Positions 10,731 through 23,600 of a stretch of 64,000 nt of DNA are shown here, piece by piece; position 1 is the stretch's first letter; every line of letters begins with the position of its first letter. Source of the DNA: Macropodus opercularis. Lineage: Eukaryota > Chordata > Actinopteri > Anabantiformes > Osphronemidae. The notes below the pieces were generated by a model. It searched no databases and was not told the origin of the DNA. It was given only the letters and a program-made list of their open reading frames with translations. The stretch is taken from assembly GCA_030770545.1 (NCBI GenBank), contig CM061104.1, forward strand, positions 17,617,001-17,681,000, read 5' to 3'. The position numbers and the translations under genes were made by a program.

Positions 10731-13700
10731 AGGCTTGCCTTTAATCGGCTGCCAGCAGAGGCTGCTGTTCTCCTGTGGCTCACTCACCTCCTGACGTGTG
10801 GCTGTTGCACCTTCAGGTCGTCAGGTCACTGCAACCGTGCGCAGACGCCTCAGGTACACGAACAAGGTGCATTTTCACTCCTGTCTACATGATGTAGTTC
10901 CAGGTGCATGTGTAAATGTTAATGCTGACGCTGAATTGAACTGCAGCTTCTTACTCAGAGGCAGAAGTGATGAACGGGTGGATGTTTCTTTCGACAGCTT
11001 CCTGCCTTTTTTCATATTTTGGACCAGCAACACTGAGGAGTGCTGCCATCCCTGTGATGTTGTTACACTTCACTTGGGACATTTCCTTTTCTCATGGTGC
11101 AGAACATCCCGAAAAACAATGAGCGCATCGTACTGTTCACGGCTGCATCAGCAGGGAAGGATGACGCGCTGCTGCCGCACTCATCCGTCACACAGCACCT
11201 CAAAAACCAAGCTTTGACTAATCAGTGGCAAAGTCATGCTTTTCCATGAGGCAGCAAAATCCAAACTACTTCATTAAATGGCTTTCACTCTACTGATATA
11301 TTGATCTACAGTATAATATTTAGCTTAGATTTTTCAATTATTAGAGGTTATGGTGGTGATCATGGTATTAGTCATTTATTTGTTAAGAGAATAAAAGGAA
11401 TTCGTCCTATGATATTTAATGTATCTTTGAACGCGTAATGAACACTGACCAAACCAGAAATAGGCGACAGCTGATGTTTAATAGTATTAAATCAAACGCT
11501 CTGAACGCCAGCGCAGGTGCTCTTGACTCGCTACACATCTGGTGAAGCTCGAACTGGGCGAAGCTTTGCTGGAAGCCGTGTGAAAATGGTGAAATGTGTA
11601 CTGCCCCACCAGGTGCAGCTGGACAGAGAAGCAGGTGTCAATAAATAAATTAAATATGTACATTAAAAGAGATTTAATGACTGGAAACAGCTGCAAAGGT
11701 CAACAGAAAATCAAAGGGGTTGGCTATTACTTCGGACGGATAAACCAATTATTCTGTGAAGACGTGTTTGAAGTTGTCTCTAGACCGTGTTACGATTAAA
11801 AAGTTGTCAAGTTGTCAGAGACGTGATCAGAGATGACTGTAGGACCAGAGCAGCTTAGAACCTGGCAGCACCTTGGTTTCGCTAAAACATTATTAAACAC
11901 GTTGTGTCTGAAGTCACCTTCCTCCTCTACATGTGCAGAACCACAACAATTCCAATGGCATCACTTTGTGTGATTTAATGATATTCGGGATATTTAGACA
12001 TAAAATAAATTCAATGAACATTTTCAGATGTAGCATTTGTGCTAATTGTTAAATAAATAAGGAGCCAACCTACAAACGACGTTTCCTGTTGTCAGCTGTC
12101 AGCGAATGTTGTGTCAGGACGATGGGTTTCATTTAATGCTATCACTGACCCGGCAGAGCGACGCTGAGCAGGAATCCCACCGATGGCACCGAGTCTGGAT
12201 TAAGTGTTAACGAGATTCAACAGACCCACACATTGACTTAACATTAGTCAGAAAACAGGCCGGCTCCTCCTGCAGCAACTTCACGGAACAAATTCTCTGG
12301 GTCTCATCCAGAAACCCCCAGGAACAAGAAGAGAGAAGGAAGCCGTTAAATCATAAAAGGTTGACTTCACTCTTCGGAATGATTTGCCTTATTGGAACAG
12401 CATGTCGAAGCTGGACCGTCGTAGGTGGAGTGATGCAATGTGGACGGAGCCCCTCCACAGCTATTGGACGGAACCTGCGACGTTATGAGTTTTAGTGTGG
12501 TGGAGCAGGAAGTTGAGTGTGCAGAGGGTTCAGTTGGACGCAGGTTGGGCGGCCAGTCGAACAAATAAAAATCACTAATGGCCCCGTTCGCAAATCAAAA
12601 GGTCTGGAGCCGTTCCCTGCCTGGCACCTATTCCCACTTGAAGATGGCAAGAAGTGTGAAGGGGGTGAAATGACAAACTCGGTGTGGGAGGAAGCGGGCT
12701 TAGCGCTGCGGCTGCCTGGAGCCGGTGTCGTTTTGGGTTTTGGCGCTCGTACCCGGCCCAGATCTAAATGGAGGTTTTAGAGGGGCGACCCCGGGCTGTT
12801 TGAGGTGAGGCCCGAGTCGACGCGAGGCCCTGCACAGCGTCACCGCACGTCTGCTCAGGCTCCGTCCCCTCCATCTTGGAGGGAACCATCACGCCAGGCA
12901 ACTCCAACCGCTCCCCGTTATAGATGGTGATCTCACCCCAGCTGTCCGCGGCCATTACAGAGACAGAAAATGGCCACCGAGGAACCCAAGAGCAGCCAGT
13001 GGGCAAACAAACGACCTCTAGAGACATTTTCACATCGGCGTCCGGTGGGAAATGGAAAATGCCAAATTCAGCTTCACTGCGTCTCAGCTATTCTGACAAG
13101 GCTGCCGCGAGGTTTCCGATCACACCTCTAATCTTTCAAAATCTGCAGCTCTAGATGTTCTACAAGGGCAAATTCATCACACAGGGTTTTAATAACTTAT
13201 TTTGCATCATTATACAAATAGCAAATATTTGAGTTTCATGCAAGCTGAAGAAGAATAAACACACAAATCCTGTTGTTGGAGTTAAACAACAACAAAGCTG
13301 TCAGCATTTTCCTTAATGCGTTCATGCTGTCAGTTCCTGAGGAAGCTGCTGCTCCCCTTCTGCGATCCAGCTGTAGAGCCAGACAACGTTTACTGTCTCG
13401 CTTTGTCATATATCATCCCGCCATCGCCCGTATGGACAATCTTCCTGACAACTGCTGTAAATCTGCGGCTGCAGTTTGAAAGGAAACGAGACACGATGAC
13501 AGTTTCCACGCCGCCCGCACATGTCTGTCTCCACGCTGCAACACTGTCCCTGATGTGTTTCTGGTTGTAGGATCACACCAGCGACACATGAGGCTGGTGC
13601 CCAGAGACGCTCTGACGCTCCAGGGCTGTCGCGATCAAGAATCCTGCTTTTATGAAGGTTGTTTTTAATTAACAAGTCAGATGTTTCAGTCATAATTCCA

Positions 13701-16439
13701 CTTTGCTGTGCTAATTGTTTTTGTTAAACTACCATTTGGCCTCCAACACAACGTTCAGGAGATGGAAAATCTCATATGTCAAATGTCCCCTTAAATCTTT
13801 GTGTCAAAACAAATATTTGGCCAAATCTTGTGGACCTGCCTTTATTTGTTGGAACGACACTTGTTATTTTGACAGTCGTCTTATTTTGGTTTTAGATTCG
13901 GTTTGCTGCCGTTGCAAAACACATCACTACACATCACTCCTAATCTGGCTGCACTTGGCCTCACAGTCCGTATGAAGACGGAGTTTCCATATTAGCCGGA
14001 GAATTTAAAAAGGAAGCCGACTATTAATGATTACACCGAGTCTTTTTAAAAGCTTATATTACGCTCACAAGCCAAGAGCTACATCAAAGCTCTCTGCAGT
14101 GGAGTATGTAGTATATACACATGCGGGACTGGTAAATTTAGGAAAGTCAGTAGCAATGAAAACAGATTAAAGGATTACATTTTATCATATAGAATCATAC
14201 ATTATTATCCGGTTGCAGCTATGTTTTGAAAAAGTAAAACTTTTTTTAAAACAAATTCTTAATAATTAAATACATTGTATGATTTTTTTTCCCCAACATT
14301 TTTACAGACTTTATTTGCAGCATATCAACATGTAACAAAGGAGGAGCTGAGAAACACATTCAATAAAGCAACGCTGCTTATAGATATGATATTGTGTTTT
14401 GGATAATGAATAATAATAATTAAATGTAATATAAATATTAACTACAGGGATTTTCACTGCATCTGTGTTTTTATGCTTTAGCAAACTTTTAGGACTAGTT
14501 TCTTTAGTCTTATATTTTGGCTGACCTCTGAAAAAGGTCACCGCTGTTGGTCCATGTACTACATAATTTTTTCCTGTAGCTAAAGTTGCTTATTTTCCAA
14601 AAAGCCCAGCGCCGACTTTAATTTGACAGGAGAATACGCTAAGTGGTGGCTGCGTGTTTGTTTTGGTGACAGTGGCACTGAGCTGTGTTTGCTATAAGCC
14701 TTCCTGCGCGTGTGACTGACAGCCACAGCTTGAGCAGCAGGTCTACCTTCAGTTTCTGTCTAGTGTGGAGAAAAGCAGCTGCCTCAGCTTCACAGGCCCC
14801 GTAACGACGACCAGCTCCTCACATCGAGACGCTTTTTTATGGGTCACACCTGCACCTTTGTCCTCTCGTCTCTTTAGCCTCCTGTTTATTCGAGGCTGAT
14901 CGATACTTGCATTTGAAGACACGAGACACTTAAATTCACCACACATTAGTGGTTCTTAAAGGCATCACCTCTGTTCAGACGTATGGAGACAGGCAACAAA
15001 TGATATTCAACTAATTAAGTGAATAACATTTGCAAAGAAATTAAAATATACCTAATCTGATTATGTGGCTCTTGAATATTTTCACTACTGACCTGATGTG
15101 TGTGACCTAGTTTCACACACAAACTCACACTTATTCCCTCAGTGGAAGAGTTTGTCTCATATGGCCCACGAGGGGCGAAGTCTGCAACGACTGCACACCC
15201 AGACCACGGGCTATCGCTGCTGCCACAGGATTGGAAACACGTGTGTGGTAATACCTGCTCAGGGCCCTGAGCTAACCTGCTAATAGCCTTAATTTGTAAG
15301 GTAAACAGTAGAAGATTTTGACACTCACTCACCTAAGGTGCTTTTCCTCCGCTGTGCTGCCTCTGCTGCCTTCGGAGGCTTTGGAGGGACTGGTGGGGGG
15401 GTCACCAGCGGCAAAGTTACAGCCTGCCTCCGCCATCCTATCTGTTAAAGTCATTTTCCCTCAAAGAGGAATTAATTTCCTTTCTCAGGCGGCCCTCAGC
15501 GGCCGAGGGACAGCCTGTGTCGCCCACAGGGATCCAGAGTTATGGTGACTGTTCACGTGCGAAACCTGTGAGAGCCATGGAAGCACAGATTTCCATTTTG
15601 TTTGGTGTATTATTTGATTTTAATCTGCACTGCATGCGCTTTGTTTTATTTCATAGACACTTCTTGTTGTGAGTTTTGCGTTTGGGGGGTTAAAAATTAT
15701 ATATTCTTATATTCGATATATCCCAAAGGTTCTATACTTGAATTAAACAACTGAGATTTATTATTTCAATAATCTAGGTAGTTCTAAAACTTTGGGTATT
15801 AAATGAGTGCATACAGCTACAGACCGGTTTGTGTTTAGCTCTTACAAACCCTGAGGCCAGTCTGTTATTTATTTTCCAAATCAGACTGAATTCAACATTT
15901 GTCTTTTTGTTGCTTTTTTCTGTCCATTTGAGACACTGGTGTGAGACAAGCTGTGATCTGATGTACTGAATAAATTCAACTATAACAAAAACAATAAATA
16001 ATAAATGAAAACCATAATTCAACTAATATTTAGGTATTGTTATACATTGTCTATATGTATTCATTCAAGAAGTAATATTAACTGTTACAAGGTAAAACTA
16101 ATGAGGAACCCTGTTATATTGTTCTTCTTTTTGTTATTGTTCTCCGTTTATGTTCTTCCCACATAAATAACGACAAGTTGTAAAATAGTAACAATAGCAA
16201 TTTGACCTTAGTTACTTCAAATCGTTATTTTAATTGAATAATGAATCGCAATTATTTGAAATTATGGTAAAAACCAAAATGAATCACCGTGTATTGGACA
16301 AAACCAACTGGAAGGAGGTTTAATTTAAAAGTTCAACTACTTGAACTTCACGCCAGATCGTTTTGCAGACTCAGTTAACAGTGAGACAATACATCCAACA
16401 TTCTTGTACCAGTATTTGAAGAGGTCAGACGTGACGGAG
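10731..16439. other. Intergenic DNA, no gene recognised
   Basis: Mixed sequence. GC-rich, complex sequence at about 12540-13060 has an 89-codon minus-strand frame (12764-13033) that I could not identify. AT-rich sequence occupies about 14150-14540 and 15600-16300. Nothing supports an exon: splice-site pairs around open frames do not continue into other frames, and no family motif is visible. Confidence 0.55.
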
Positions 16440-16640
16440 ATGAAGCGACATGCTGAGTTAACCCTTCTCCACACGCAGCCCACCCACCCCCCGGCCCCAC
16501 CCATCAGCCATTAGGGCTGTTTTCTCGCTAGAAGTAAAAGATGGCCACCGGAGGTCAGATGCAAGTCCAAAATAAATTGCCTGCTTTCCTGAGGCTCAGC
16601 CATTTTAATACTACAGATTTATTGTGCTGTGCTTTTTGGA
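16440..16640 (+). promoter_or_regulatory. Probable proximal regulatory region of meox2
   Basis: Just upstream of the inferred meox2 promoter is a repeat-free block with CCATTAGGGC, AAGATGGCCACCGGAGGTCA (containing AAGATGGC, a YY1-like core) and GCCATTTTAATAC. Position and texture suggest a conserved promoter-proximal element. No conservation could be measured. Confidence 0.35.
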
Positions 16641-16710
16641 GGGTGATCATATGTATGTGGTCAGTAGCGCATATGCAGCCTGTGACCCAGCCTCCCTCTC
16701 ACATTACACC

Positions 16711-16720
16711 CTATTTATAA
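16711..16720 (+). promoter_or_regulatory. TATA / MEF2-type box of meox2
   Basis: CTATTTATAA matches the MEF2 consensus YTAWWWWTAR exactly and also works as a TATA-like box. It lies 338 bp upstream of the meox2 start codon. A TATA role would place transcription start near 16740-16750 and give a 5' UTR of about 310 bp. A MEF2 role would fit a gene of the muscle and mesoderm programme. Which of the two applies cannot be read from the sequence. Confidence 0.5.
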
Positions 16721-17057
16721 CATCCCCTCTGCCGGTTCCCCTCGTTCTGCAGTTCCTAGGAACCTCCTTCTGCTCCCAGCCCCGAGCTCCAGTCCGCTGC
16801 TCCTCCTGACATCTGAGAGGCTCTGCTGCAGCGTATCCTGGGCTGACTGTTTATTCGGCACAGCCTGGCAACTGGCTGCAGGCTCCGGATTACCACAGGA
16901 CACCTTTTTCAAATCGCACTTTACTTTCTGCTGTTCTGAAGGAGTAGCTTTGGAATAGTCCAAGGAAAAAGAGAAGCAGCTTGGATATGCACTTGTGATC
17001 TTTTTGGTTTTGGTTGATTTAGCAGTTTTGCCCTTTTTCACTCACTTCCTGCATGAA

Positions 17058-17607
17058 ATGGATCACACGCTGTTCGGATGCCTGCGGAGCCCCCACGTCC
17101 CAGCGCAGGCCCTGCACCCTGCCTTCACCCAGTCTCCCCTGACTCTTCACGGACGCTCGGACCACGTCTCCTACCCTGACCTGGCCTCCTCCTCCTCCTC
17201 CTCCTCCACCTCCTCACCCTCACCTTGTATCATATCGAGTTACCCAGACGACAGCCTGTTTCCCGGGCAGCACCACCACCACCCTCACCGCGGCCACCTG
17301 CCCTCTCAGCAGCATCACCACCCGCCTCAGCACCATGCGTCTTGGCACATCCCACAGATGCCTTCACCTGGCAGCACCACACGCCACAACCTATGCCACC
17401 CGCCGCCCCACTCATCCCACGACAATGGCCCCACACCCCCAGACCTGGGCCACCCAGGTGGGCCAAGTATGTGCGCCAGCACCCCCAGTGTGGGCAACGG
17501 CACAACCCCTACAGGGGCCTCCTGTGTGCCGGCAGACTTTGGCAGACAGACTCTGTCACCTGCTGAGGCAGAGAAGAGGAACGGAAAGAGGAAAAGTGAC
17601 AGTTCAG
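17058..17607 (+). CDS. meox2: meox2 coding exon 1
   Basis: Encodes residues 1-183 plus the first base of codon 184. It holds the MEOX N-terminus, the serine run and the His-rich region. The His stretch is interrupted by Pro, Gln, Gly and Arg, unlike the long pure poly-His of mammalian MEOX2. The exon ends ...KRKSDSS followed by donor GTAAGAGG. The frame stays open past the donor to 17750, but that read-through has no family match. Confidence 0.95.
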
Positions 17608-20600
17608 GTAAGAGGAGCCGAGATGAGCAGGGAGAACATTTTCTATTTGTTATAGTTTTGAAACTGCAAATGCCTCCTGAAGAACCTTATTGCGCTCATT
17701 ATGAATCCATTTACTGCTTTGGCACATTGCAAACTCTTAATGTGAAATAATTTCAAGGCGTAAACATTAGCACTGTATAAAGTTCCACCCAGAGCCCCAG
17801 GACAGCACAAACGGCTGCGGTTCTCATTTTCATCCTAAATCTTTCAGCAACACATACGTGCAGAGAGTTTTGCAGCTCAGATAGAAAAACAAAAAACTGT
17901 CGAAGCAGTTCATAGGTGTCGGCTGACGCGCCTCGAGACTGCAGGCGGCAGGCAGAGTACGGCGCAAAGATCACATCATAACTGCGTGGGCACAACTGAC
18001 ATCTGACATGATTTGTTTAAAAAGCACATCTGGTTTGTTGCTAAACTTTTCAGAGAGCAGAAAATGAGGCAGACGGTAGAGAATTAATGTCATGGGTGGT
18101 AAAAGCCAACACTGGCGCCTCGTGCCAAGCTGAACTCCCAGACGGACGCAGAGGTTGTTAGTTTAGAGCTTTTTTTATTGTCTGAAACATTTAGTTGGAA
18201 TAAATCACAAAACACACAGTTACACAAGTGTCATGTGGGACAGAATCACTGCTCACCGACAGCACACATCAGATTCAATCAACAGAACAATATTTGTGTC
18301 ATTTATTTTAAATCTCTTAAAATTAAAAAATATATATATATTAAAAATATATGTATGTCTATTTAATATATTTTCTGTGTAGAATTTAAAGTAGAAAGTG
18401 CTTAAAAACTGTATGCAACAAATCCAAATTTATGTTTTAGGTGTAAACACCCTGTATGTTTTGGAAATTGTTCATTCTTCATATTTTAAATTTGTAATAT
18501 TTGTTTATCAGGGCATTTGTCTTACAATCACTGCCGGCTTTAAATGTATTTTGAGTTTTTTCTACGTCATGCTGCCGTAATCAGATCCCCAGACTTTTTA
18601 CCTGAATGATAACATACTAAAATATCTTTGTGTGCGTTGTAACAAAGCTCTATTTCAGGACTGTTCTCCGTAGGTAACACCTCCTTAATGACCTGCAGAA
18701 CATTTCCAACCTGCAGTCACCGCAATAATCAATCACGGCATGACGAATTGCTGGGGTCCGGTCGCGGGAGTTCGTGCAGGGAACGTGATATTGGTGAGAG
18801 TTCTTAGTTTTCCAGGGAAAGTGCGCTCATCATTCTCTCTGTCCATTTGAGGATTGCCGGCCCTCAGCGCACATCTTGCAGCCTTTTAAAGGACGACCTG
18901 CACTTGACCACTGGCTGATACACAGTAACTGGATGTGATTAGCTTTCGCTCTGGATGCCGGCGGTCGTCTCAGCCCTTGTGTGTTACTTCTGACAGGATG
19001 TCTGTTGCTCTAGTTAGATGAGCTAAAGTGATGAGCAAAATGGAAGCGTGTTTGTGACAGAATTGAATTTATAGAACTCTGGACGCGCATATTTGCAATA
19101 ATTTACGTGTTAGGAGAACGAAGCACTTACTGATGTAGCAGGTACAGATTTGCAAATAAGTCAAAATACAACATGGCAGCTTTTTTTGCACCTCAACGCT
19201 TTAATTTTCACTTCTGCTGTACGGTTTGTGCCAAATATGTCGTTTTAATGCCTCCCCTGGCGTTTTAAACCTGCCGTCCCTGATTTCCTTTCCTTTTTGT
19301 CGTCAAACACTACCATTTAAAAACCGCGTCCCGACCTTCGTGACCCCACAACAATAGTTTCCTCATACTTCATACATGTGCCGCGCTCCGGCTCCGTGTT
19401 CACGCTGATCCCCGGTGATTATTGGGGCTACAGTAAAAGGGTTGCTGACTCAATCAGCTGTCTAAATATTACACTGCTGCCGGTTGCATGAGATGCAGGC
19501 CTGATTAAGTTTCACCATCTGGACCAGAAAGCTGAGCAAAACCTGAATTCAGATACAGAAATAACAAGAGTTTCTATTTTGTTTCTATTATCTTAAGCCC
19601 TGGTGGAAGGCGGCATGGGATGGGCTACTGATGAGACAGCTCATTGGTATTCTGAGCGCCTGGTGTCTGGGGGACCTGTTCATTCCGTGTGGTCATGTGT
19701 TTAGGTTATATTTGTGTACGCAGGCACAGTTAAGGGAGTGGTTTCGCTTTAAAAAGTTACTAGATTTTCAATGTGGAACAATAAAACAAAACAATGCGGA
19801 GCGCTCGAAGTCTTTGTTGAGGCCGTGCTGTGAAAAGGCGGGGTGATGTGCCGAAGACTTGCTGGCAGATGAATTTTCCTTGAAACTTTGGAGAAACGCT
19901 GTGTGCGCTGCTGCAATGCTAGTTAGCGAAGGAAAAAAAAAGTCACAAGTTTCAATGGAGGAGTAAAAAAAAAAACATCAGCAAATTAACATTGTGACCG
20001 TATGTTCAAAAGGAATGAAGCGACCTTTTCCAGAGGAATCCTCCTGCGCGGCGCTGGGTTCTTTTGGGAATCCTAAACGCCGCGCGTCGCCTGGGTGCGT
20101 GTATTTTTCTCATATTATTCCTCCTTTTTTGTGGAGAGATGAAAGTTACGGCGGGGACCTAATTGCTGTGGTGTAGTGGCTGTGTCATAAAAGCCTGCCG
20201 CTGGTTCTAACTCCAGGCCTGCTGCTCCAAAGCTGCAGACTGTTGTTATTCTTTTATTTCTCTTTACACGATGTCTGTATTTAACAGAGACGGGCTGGAT
20301 AAATACAACCGAAGGCTCGCTCCAATCAGATACACGCTGTTCTGAGAGCTCGGCACCAAATTACAGGGAGGCAAAGACAAGGTCAAGGGGGAGCCCGACA
20401 TGGGCTGCGGGTCAAGCAATGATCTGTTTCATTTCGTAAAAATCATGTGGGAATTCTTTCAGTGTATGTTTGTGCTTTGTTTGTCCTAGTTTCAGTTTAG
20501 CCCTCGCCTTCGCTTTCGCCTCTCTGTGGAGTTATTTTGCTCTGAAAACAGCCCTACGCTTAATTAGAAGGATGATCTTCTTTCTGGCAGAATACCAGAA

Positions 20601-23600
20601 CCAACAGGGGTCCCTCCAGGGAGAGTCTTAGGTGAAGACTTTCTCCTCTGACGTGGCTCCAGGCTTTGCACCGTTTGTGAGTCTGGCTTTGGGCTGCAGG
20701 ACTATTTACAGTTTGGCTTGACGCAGGCCTGCTGGATTAACACACACTACAGGACAGGACCGCAGATGAATTAACATGCAATCACTGCTGCCTTCAAGTG
20801 CAATGTGCAACTGAAGCATGTCCAACAGAGAAACCACAGACGCTGCTTACAATAGGAAAGTTTCAGAGAGCAGTCGAGCCATATGTGTTCTCTTCGGAAA
20901 GTTTTGTGGAATTACCAAAACAAAAAAGTATTTTCCCGGGGAGATGAGCAGTAGAGATGACGTGTGTTGGGCATTTTTAATTTTTTTCATATGTCTATGC
21001 TCAACAGATCCCATATATGTTAAAAGAAAGTTCCTCTTGCATTTGGTGGTCGAACGTGTAATTTGTTTTTTACGTTTCACCAAAGAGTAAAACTCTAAAT
21101 TTCAATGCCCGTATTTTTTAACATTTCTAAAAAGTGACATTTTATGTTATTCATAAATATTTTGTGATGGTCTTTTATTGCAGTTTCTTCTTATTTATTC
21201 CCAACAATACAAAGACAATGCAAAGCCGACAGAAAAAAGTGTGAAAGTGAAATATCCCTCAAAGCTAAAACTTTAATTTACACTCAAGATTTCTTCCTTT
21301 AGTACAAGAAAATTAAATCCATATTGGCAGCTTAGTCCAAGAGCTCAGCTGCCACAGTCAGACACACATGTGTAGCTGCCTGTGAGTCCTTCCAGCCACT
21401 TAAAGTATTCATAAACAATGGCTGAACAATAAAGCGTGATTGACAGCTCCCATTGTTTCTGTTACCTTGCCTCTTTTCTTCGCCCATTGACTTGCACCTG
21501 CCACATAACAGTCTCCTTATTTTAATTTGTGTCGCACATAAACCGCCCCGAGCGAAATAGAAACCTGTGTGGTGTTTGGTTTCAGAGTCCCAGGACGGGA
21601 ATTACAAGTCAGACGTGAGCAGCAAGCCCAGGAAGGAGAGGACGGCGTTCACCAAGGAGCAGATCCGAGAGCTGGAGGCTGAGTTCGCCCACCACAATTA
21701 CCTAACCAGGCTAAGGCGCTACGAGATCGCCGTCAACCTCGACCTCACTGAGAGACAAGTACGTTCCCACCCAACACCCACCGGTGTAGACCCCCCATTA
21801 GCACGTTAATGCCATGTTGTGAAAACAGAGGCGGCCTTGGGATGACAAGGAGCCTTTTCAGCTCGCTACTGTGTTTTTGTAACTTCAGCTATTGTGCTCC
21901 AGATGTGGCTGTGTGACGAGACTATCCTATTCCAGATGTTCCTGTCTATTCTTTCAGGCGGGCCACAGTAAAGGCCGGGAGACGGGCTGAAGGAAGTGCT
22001 GTCTAGGAAGTCACTTCCTCTCTCCCACTAGTCCTGCAAGCACAAATTGGTCTCCGAGCGTGGGTTGCTTTAAAAATGCAGGCACATGAAATCAATAACA
22101 GGAGGCGAATGGTTGGGGGAAGGAATCTGTGTGCGGCCCGTTGTTCTCTGACACTGGTTTGGAAGCATAGTTGACGCTTTGCCAGTAATATTTCACAGTG
22201 GGACACAGTTGATACCGAAGGCAGCGTTCCCGTAATGAGGATGATGAGTTGAGGCCTCTGACGTGATTTGCACTACATACAGTGCGTCTCATGTCAGGCT
22301 AATTATCAAGTACATAGAAAGTTGGAATCACCTTTGACCAGGTAAACGTCTATCAAGACTAAATCACATTGTAGTCATCATTTAATGAGAAGAGGGAAAT
22401 AAACATTTGATTCCAAATTTATGGAGAAAACGGTGTTTTAATTAAAAGCCAAGTTGAAGTAAAATGTTCACATCTACCTTTCAAAGACCAGTAACTGCAA
22501 TAAACCGTCTTCATGTCATCCTCAGTAAACGGATGACATCACATATGGCTCCACTGCTGCTTCCGCTCGCTGGAACACCAAAGTAAAACAGAGCAGCCAT
22601 GATGAGCAGCCTGCAATCACGTCGTACAAAAAACGACGAGAATAAACCCAAGCTAAGAACTCGAGAGACGTTTTTAACATCTTTCAGTAAAGGCGTCATA
22701 AAAGGACGAGGTACAAAAGAAATGCAAACAGAGGATGTGTAAATATACAGCGAAACGGTAGCAAGCTCAAGAAAAAGAAGAAAGAAAATAAAGACATTCG
22801 GCATGAGAGCGCAGCTGCAAAATGGCAGAAGGAATTAAGAAATGGGCCCCAACGTCAGTTTATTAAAGGCAGTGGTAAACTGAAAAGCCATAAGCCTTGA
22901 TTAAAAGAACTGAGAGCTGCGGAAAAACCTCAAGTTTATAGGACTTGAATATCTCAGATTTTTTTTCAGCCACTTTTTTTTCAGGAAACGCTGCACATCA
23001 TGGTTTGTTATCAACAAGTTATTAATAGTACGACCACAGAAGACCATCAGCCCCTTTTGATGCGACGCAGCGAGCTGTAATGTTGACGGGTGTGGGGCTC
23101 AATTCCCCCTGGGGCTGCCTGTGATAAAATTATACAGGATACACTCATGTGTAGGCGATGAAAATGTCACCAAGGGGAGACTCGAGGAGGATGAAATTGT
23201 CTGCAGGTGTGTTTTAAGCGCCTCAACGCAACGCGAGCAGTAAACCTGCACAGTCACATCTAGCCTTTACTAATCAAATTTAAAAGCAGCTGGAAACTGT
23301 GGTGGGAAAACTGACAAATGTTTCATAATGTGCGTAAGTGAGCGACCCTCTGCTGCTTCACGTTGGAACGGTGAAAAAAGCCCTTGAAGGAATACGTCTG
23401 GATACCACCGTGTCAGGCCAAGCGCCAGGAGGCCACAAAGCCCAGGGTTTACCGCCATAACTCCACTTTAGGCTTCTCCCAGACTGCTGCAATTAATCTT
23501 TTGCGGCTCCAGGCAGCATTAAATGTGCATGAAGGTCTTCAGCTCAGGCGGCATGAGCTGTGTGTGACTTCAGTGCACGGCAGTAGATAGTGAGGTAAAC

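Noticed and set aside
1..16700. Expected crppa (ISPD) 3' exons upstream of meox2
   Set aside because: No frame resembles the CRPPA C-terminal domain; it is likely outside the window.
16995..17057. In-frame ATG 21 codons upstream of the meox2 start
   Set aside because: The extra residues have no counterpart in MEOX2, and the start at 17058 opens with the family's MDHTLFGCLRSP in a strong initiation context.
17225..17655. Alternative + and - strand frames within meox2 exon 1
   Set aside because: Shadows of the CCT/CAC-rich His/Pro/Ser coding sequence; the true frame is fixed by the conserved N-terminus and LSPAEAEKR.
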